Shown in pieces: positions 61,440 to 64,000 of a stretch of 64,000 bases of DNA; within the stretch, counting starts at the first letter, position 1, and each line of letters begins with the position of its first letter. The DNA comes from JAHQVK01 sp036788295 (lineage in GTDB: Bacteria > Myxococcota > Kuafuiibacteriia > Kuafuiibacteriales > Kuafuiibacteriaceae), in contig DAIQNR010000017.1 in assembly GCA_036788295.1 (NCBI GenBank), positions 1 to 64,000 on the forward strand, read 5' to 3'. A model generated the notes under the pieces. It worked only from the letters and a program-made list of their open reading frames with translations, searched no databases and was not told where the DNA came from. Both the position numbers and the translations under genes were made by a program.

Positions 61440-63382
61440 TCGGCCTCCAAGATCCGGGGCCCACGGAGGACGAGGTCCCACTCGACTTGCCGGGGGTCGC
61501 ATCCGCCGACGAGCACCGGGTCGGTGGCGAGCAGCGCCTCGAGCAGCACCTGGGCCCGGCGTGGCTCCAGCGCGGCGATGCGGACCAGGTGGCGGACGGT
61601 GACGTGGTTTCGGTTGAGCAGCACCCGGCGGCCCCGGCGAACGAGGAGCCGAGCGTCCGAGGGGTCCCCCGAGCGGGAGACGAGATCCACGAAACCGAGG
61701 TGCAGGCGGTCGAGGTCGAGCCTGGTCCCCAGCTTCGGCCGCTGGGCCCGAGACTCCGCGCTGGCCCCTCGGTCCGACCAGCCCTTCGCGACCCAGAAGT
61801 CGAGGGGATGGCTCAGCGCCCGAAGAAAGATCGCGAGCGGTCGAGCCGTCGGCCGGGCCACCGGGAGCCCGGCCTCGTCCCGCAGCCAGCCCGGCGGCGG
61901 AGGACGGCGGCGAAGGAGCGCGAGCACGGCCAACAAGAGCCCCGACGCGACCGAAACGGCAATCCAACCTGCATTCTCGGCAAGAGACGACGCCGCTCTA
62001 AGCGCCGAACCGGTCGGGAGCAGCAGCGCCGAGGCGGCGAGCGCGAGCGCGGCGAGCGACAGCGAGGCCACGGCGAAGGTCCCGAACCGAGCGCGGCGCC
62101 GGTCGACCCCGCGCCGGTCGAGCAGCGCCCGCTCGGCCCGGGAGAAGCCGGCCGCCGGCACCTCGATCCCGTCGTCGAGACCGTCCACCTCGACGGTCTC
62201 GATGCCCTGCCGATCGAGGAAGTCCTCGACGTCTCGGTAGAGCAGGAGCACCGGGATCCCTCGGTCCAGGTGCCCCGAGATCTCGTCCCGGCTCCTCGGG
62301 ATCCGCGAGATCGGGAGCCGGTCCATCTGCCCGAGCGCCTCGGCGACCGAAGCGGCCGATACGAGGTCGCCGTCGGCGGTCTCGAGCAGGGGCGCCGCCT
62401 TCACGTGGGGAGGAGGCTCGCCGTCGGGGTCGAGCAGGCGAACCCGAAGCCACTCGAGCGCGGCCCGATCGTCGGCCTCGAGGCCCCGCTCCACCGGGAT
62501 TCCGCTCCGGCGGAGCGCCTCGACCCGAGCGGCGAGGCCGGCGCCGGCTTCGGCGGCGAGCTGCGGCAAGCGAGCCTGCGCCTCTTGAAGAAGCGCCTCG
62601 AACGCGAGGTCCCGGCGAACCGCGTTCCTCGACAAGGTCGGCGCGAGGTGAGGGCCGTCGAGCACGTACGCGACCTCGGGGCCCAGGATCGGGGCGTCCG
62701 ACTCGAGCACGATGCCCCCGGACATGAGGGTGCGCACCGGCTCCGCTCCCACCCCGATGACCCCCGACCCCGACGGGGACGTGAAGCGGAGGATGTACGG
62801 GGTGGGCAGCCGCATCGCCCGGTTGACCGGGGCCCCGTTGACGAACAGCGGAATGCCGATCGACCCGCAGGTGCGCAGAACGAGCTCGAAGACCTTCTGG
62901 GTCATGGCCTCGGCTTCGGACCGGGTCGCGGTCTTCAGGACGCGGACCGACGTGCCGCGCGGAGGAACTTCGCCGACCCGCCGCTCCACCCGCCCGCTGC
63001 CGTCGGGGAGCAGGGTGATGCGGTGGGCCTCGATCCCGGTCGACGTCTCGACCACCATGCGCTGAAAGCCGAGCGCGTACGGGGACAGCTTCCCGACCCC
63101 GAATCGGCCCCGGTCCCGGGACGGATCCTTGAGCGAGAAGCCGATGGTCAGGTACCCGTCGAGCTCGGCGGCGCTCATGCCCCGGCCGTCGTCGCGGACC
63201 TCGAGCCGGACGAAGCTCCGCCGCGCGTCCAGAGAGACTTCGACGTCGATGCGCCCAGCGTCGGCATCGGCGGCGTTCTGGATCAGCTCGCGAACGCAGA
63301 GCAGCGGCTCCGGGAACTGCTCGGTGAGCGCGGCGAGCAGGCCCGGGACATCGACCGAGAAGGCGCTCGCCTCGAACCCCAT
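61436..63382 (-). CDS. Membrane-anchored Hsp90-type GHKL ATPase
   Basis: 648 residues. N-terminal Bergerat fold: CVRELIQNAADAD (Glu32, Asn36, Asp39), EVRDDGRGM (Asp65-Gly-x-Gly) and RGRFGVGKLSP (G2). A middle domain follows as in HtpG, with LSRNAVRRD. Two hydrophobic segments at about 430-452 and 467-487 give membrane anchoring; the region between the ATPase and the membrane and the C-terminal 150 residues are unrecognised. ATG 63382 is preferred over ATG 63391 because TACCAT lies 7 nt upstream and covers the first ATG. It is the promoter-proximal gene of the two-gene GHKL operon. Confidence 0.85.
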   Translation of the reverse strand: MGFEASAFSVDVPGLLAALTEQFPEPLLCVRELIQNAADADAGRIDVEVSLDARRSFVRLEVRDDGRGMSAAELDGYLTIGFSLKDPSRDRGRFGVGKLSPYALGFQRMVVETSTGIEAHRITLLPDGSGRVERRVGEVPPRGTSVRVLKTATRSEAEAMTQKVFELVLRTCGSIGIPLFVNGAPVNRAMRLPTPYILRFTSPSGSGVIGVGAEPVRTLMSGGIVLESDAPILGPEVAYVLDGPHLAPTLSRNAVRRDLAFEALLQEAQARLPQLAAEAGAGLAARVEALRRSGIPVERGLEADDRAALEWLRVRLLDPDGEPPPHVKAAPLLETADGDLVSAASVAEALGQMDRLPISRIPRSRDEISGHLDRGIPVLLLYRDVEDFLDRQGIETVEVDGLDDGIEVPAAGFSRAERALLDRRGVDRRRARFGTFAVASLSLAALALAASALLLPTGSALRAASSLAENAGWIAVSVASGLLLAVLALLRRRPPPPGWLRDEAGLPVARPTARPLAIFLRALSHPLDFWVAKGWSDRGASAESRAQRPKLGTRLDLDRLHLGFVDLVSRSGDPSDARLLVRRGRRVLLNRNHVTVRHLVRIAALEPRRAQVLLEALLATDPVLVGGCDPRQVEWDLVLRGPRILEAE

Positions 63383-63389
63383 CGCTTCC

Positions 63390-63395
63390 ATGGTA
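63390..63395 (-). promoter_or_regulatory. -10 hexamer TACCAT, leaderless start of the GHKL operon
   Basis: Seven bases before ATG 63382; it overlaps the alternative ATG 63391, which therefore is unlikely to be in the transcript. Confidence 0.5.
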
Positions 63396-63413
63396 GCAGC
63401 CGGGGCACGAAGC

Positions 63414-64000
63414 TCAGTGCCCGAACGCCACCGGGGCGTCGGGGATGTTGGTCATGTGCACTTCGATGGCGCGGCCCGGGGCGGTGCTCGTCCGAAACTC
63501 GTTCAGGACCTCGATGACGTCGGGGTCGATGTGGCGGGAGCGGCTACCGTCCACCTCGACCACCGAGCCCGGCTGCAGGGCGTGCAGGGCCTGGGTGACC
63601 GCCGCCTTGTCGAGGAACGTCAAGTGCTCGCCGAGCACGAGGCGCACTCGGGCCTTGCCATCGGTCGAGGCCTCGTCGGTGCGCTCGAGGTCGTAGGGGT
63701 TCGCGGCGCTCTCCTTCAGCAGGTAGAACACGGCCACCCCGAGCCCGATGAGCACGCCGAGCAGGAGATCGGTGGCCAACACCGCCGCCACCGTGGCGAC
63801 GAAGGGCCAGAACTGGGCCCTCCCGAGCCGGTACATCTGGCGAAACAGCCGGATCGGCGACAGCTTGTAGCCGACGTCGATCAGCACCGCGGCCAGCGCC
63901 GCGAGCGGGATGAGGTTCAGCACCTGGGCGAGCAGCAGCACCGCGAGCAGCAGCCACACCCCGTGGAGAAACGCGGACATCCGAGTGCGCCCGCCCGAGG
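63414..64000 (-). CDS. SulP-type anion transporter, C-terminal part with STAS domain (5' end beyond the window)
   Basis: The visible 195 residues start in the last transmembrane helices (SAFLHGVWLLLAVLLLAQVLNLIPLAALAAVLIDVGYKL, FWPFVATVAAVLATDLLLGVLIGLGVAVFYLL), a pattern typical of the SulP/SLC26 family just before the cytoplasmic STAS domain. The STAS part reads VRLVLGEHLTFLDKAAVTQALHALQPGSVVEVDGSRSRHIDPDVIEVLNEF; the usual DxS(G/A)V motif is VDGSRS. SulP proteins carry sulfate, bicarbonate or other anions. The frame continues past the right edge without a start. It ends 32 bases before the GHKL start, on the same strand upstream of it. Confidence 0.85.
   Translation of the reverse strand, partial: SGGRTRMSAFLHGVWLLLAVLLLAQVLNLIPLAALAAVLIDVGYKLSPIRLFRQMYRLGRAQFWPFVATVAAVLATDLLLGVLIGLGVAVFYLLKESAANPYDLERTDEASTDGKARVRLVLGEHLTFLDKAAVTQALHALQPGSVVEVDGSRSRHIDPDVIEVLNEFRTSTAPGRAIEVHMTNIPDAPVAFGH

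Overview
The window is very GC-rich (roughly 70 percent by eye) and densely coded on both strands. It carries many lipoproteins with Cys-rich or choice-of-anchor-D domains, a Hanks-type Ser/Thr kinase, an HD-GYP protein, a V4R/AAA+ regulator, an S46 peptidase and a Prc-type S41 protease. Together these suggest a Myxococcota (former deltaproteobacterial) chromosome. A run of exactly 100 N at 24325-24424 marks a scaffold gap, so this is a draft or metagenome assembly. No rRNA, tRNA, CRISPR array or complete insertion sequence was found.

Layout. 1-4.1 kb: end of a Uma2-family nuclease, a molybdopterin oxidoreductase and a helical partner gene. 4.2-9.5 kb: lipoprotein, aspS, small ORF, Rpn-family nuclease, DUF2520 protein, lipoprotein. 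9.6-20.9 kb (mostly plus strand): S46 dipeptidyl peptidase, 2-oxoacid dehydrogenase E1 alpha and beta, a CocE/NonD hydrolase with an extra C-terminal domain, an NAD-dependent epimerase, a Big2 lipoprotein, Prc-like protease, Ser/Thr kinase. 20.9-30.9 kb: cupin plus leucyl aminopeptidase; an outer-membrane-like protein with a Glu-Pro linker; and a minus-strand operon of two lipoproteins and a CCA-adding enzyme. 30.9-33.6 kb: Crp/Fnr regulator, an FNR-type box, a radical SAM gene, and an acetyltransferase fused to a carrier-protein domain. 33.6-41.7 kb: holA-icd, DEAD-box helicase, thrS, HMT/ATM1-type ABC exporter. 41.7-47 kb: SGNH-like lipoprotein, M15-like peptidase, GAF/HD-GYP protein, V4R/AAA+ regulator. 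47-48.45 kb: a less GC-rich accessory pocket with two small lipoproteins and a REP/MITE-like inverted repeat. 48.4-51.4 kb: folP-glmM-pdxJ, with a PdxJ that has lost its catalytic residues. 51.6-56.4 kb: unknown protein and choice-of-anchor-D lipoproteins. 56.5-63.4 kb: HEAT-repeat protein, degenerate HD protein, and two overlapping GHKL (Hsp90-type) ATPases, one ending in an HExxH metallopeptidase motif. 63.4-64 kb: end of a SulP/STAS transporter.

Two themes stand out. First, about twenty transcription-unit-leading genes have a TANNNN hexamer (often TAGCCT, TAGGCT or TACGGT) ending 6-9 nt before the start codon and no Shine-Dalgarno sequence, whereas genes inside operons have Shine-Dalgarno sequences or ATGA/GTGA overlaps. 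This points to widespread leaderless transcription and helps decide several starts. Second, two loci look like undescribed systems: the double GHKL ATPase module (59.6-63.4 kb) and the Fnr-box-controlled radical SAM plus acetyltransferase-carrier protein pair (31.6-33.6 kb).

All calls come from reading the sequence and translations; no database search was possible.
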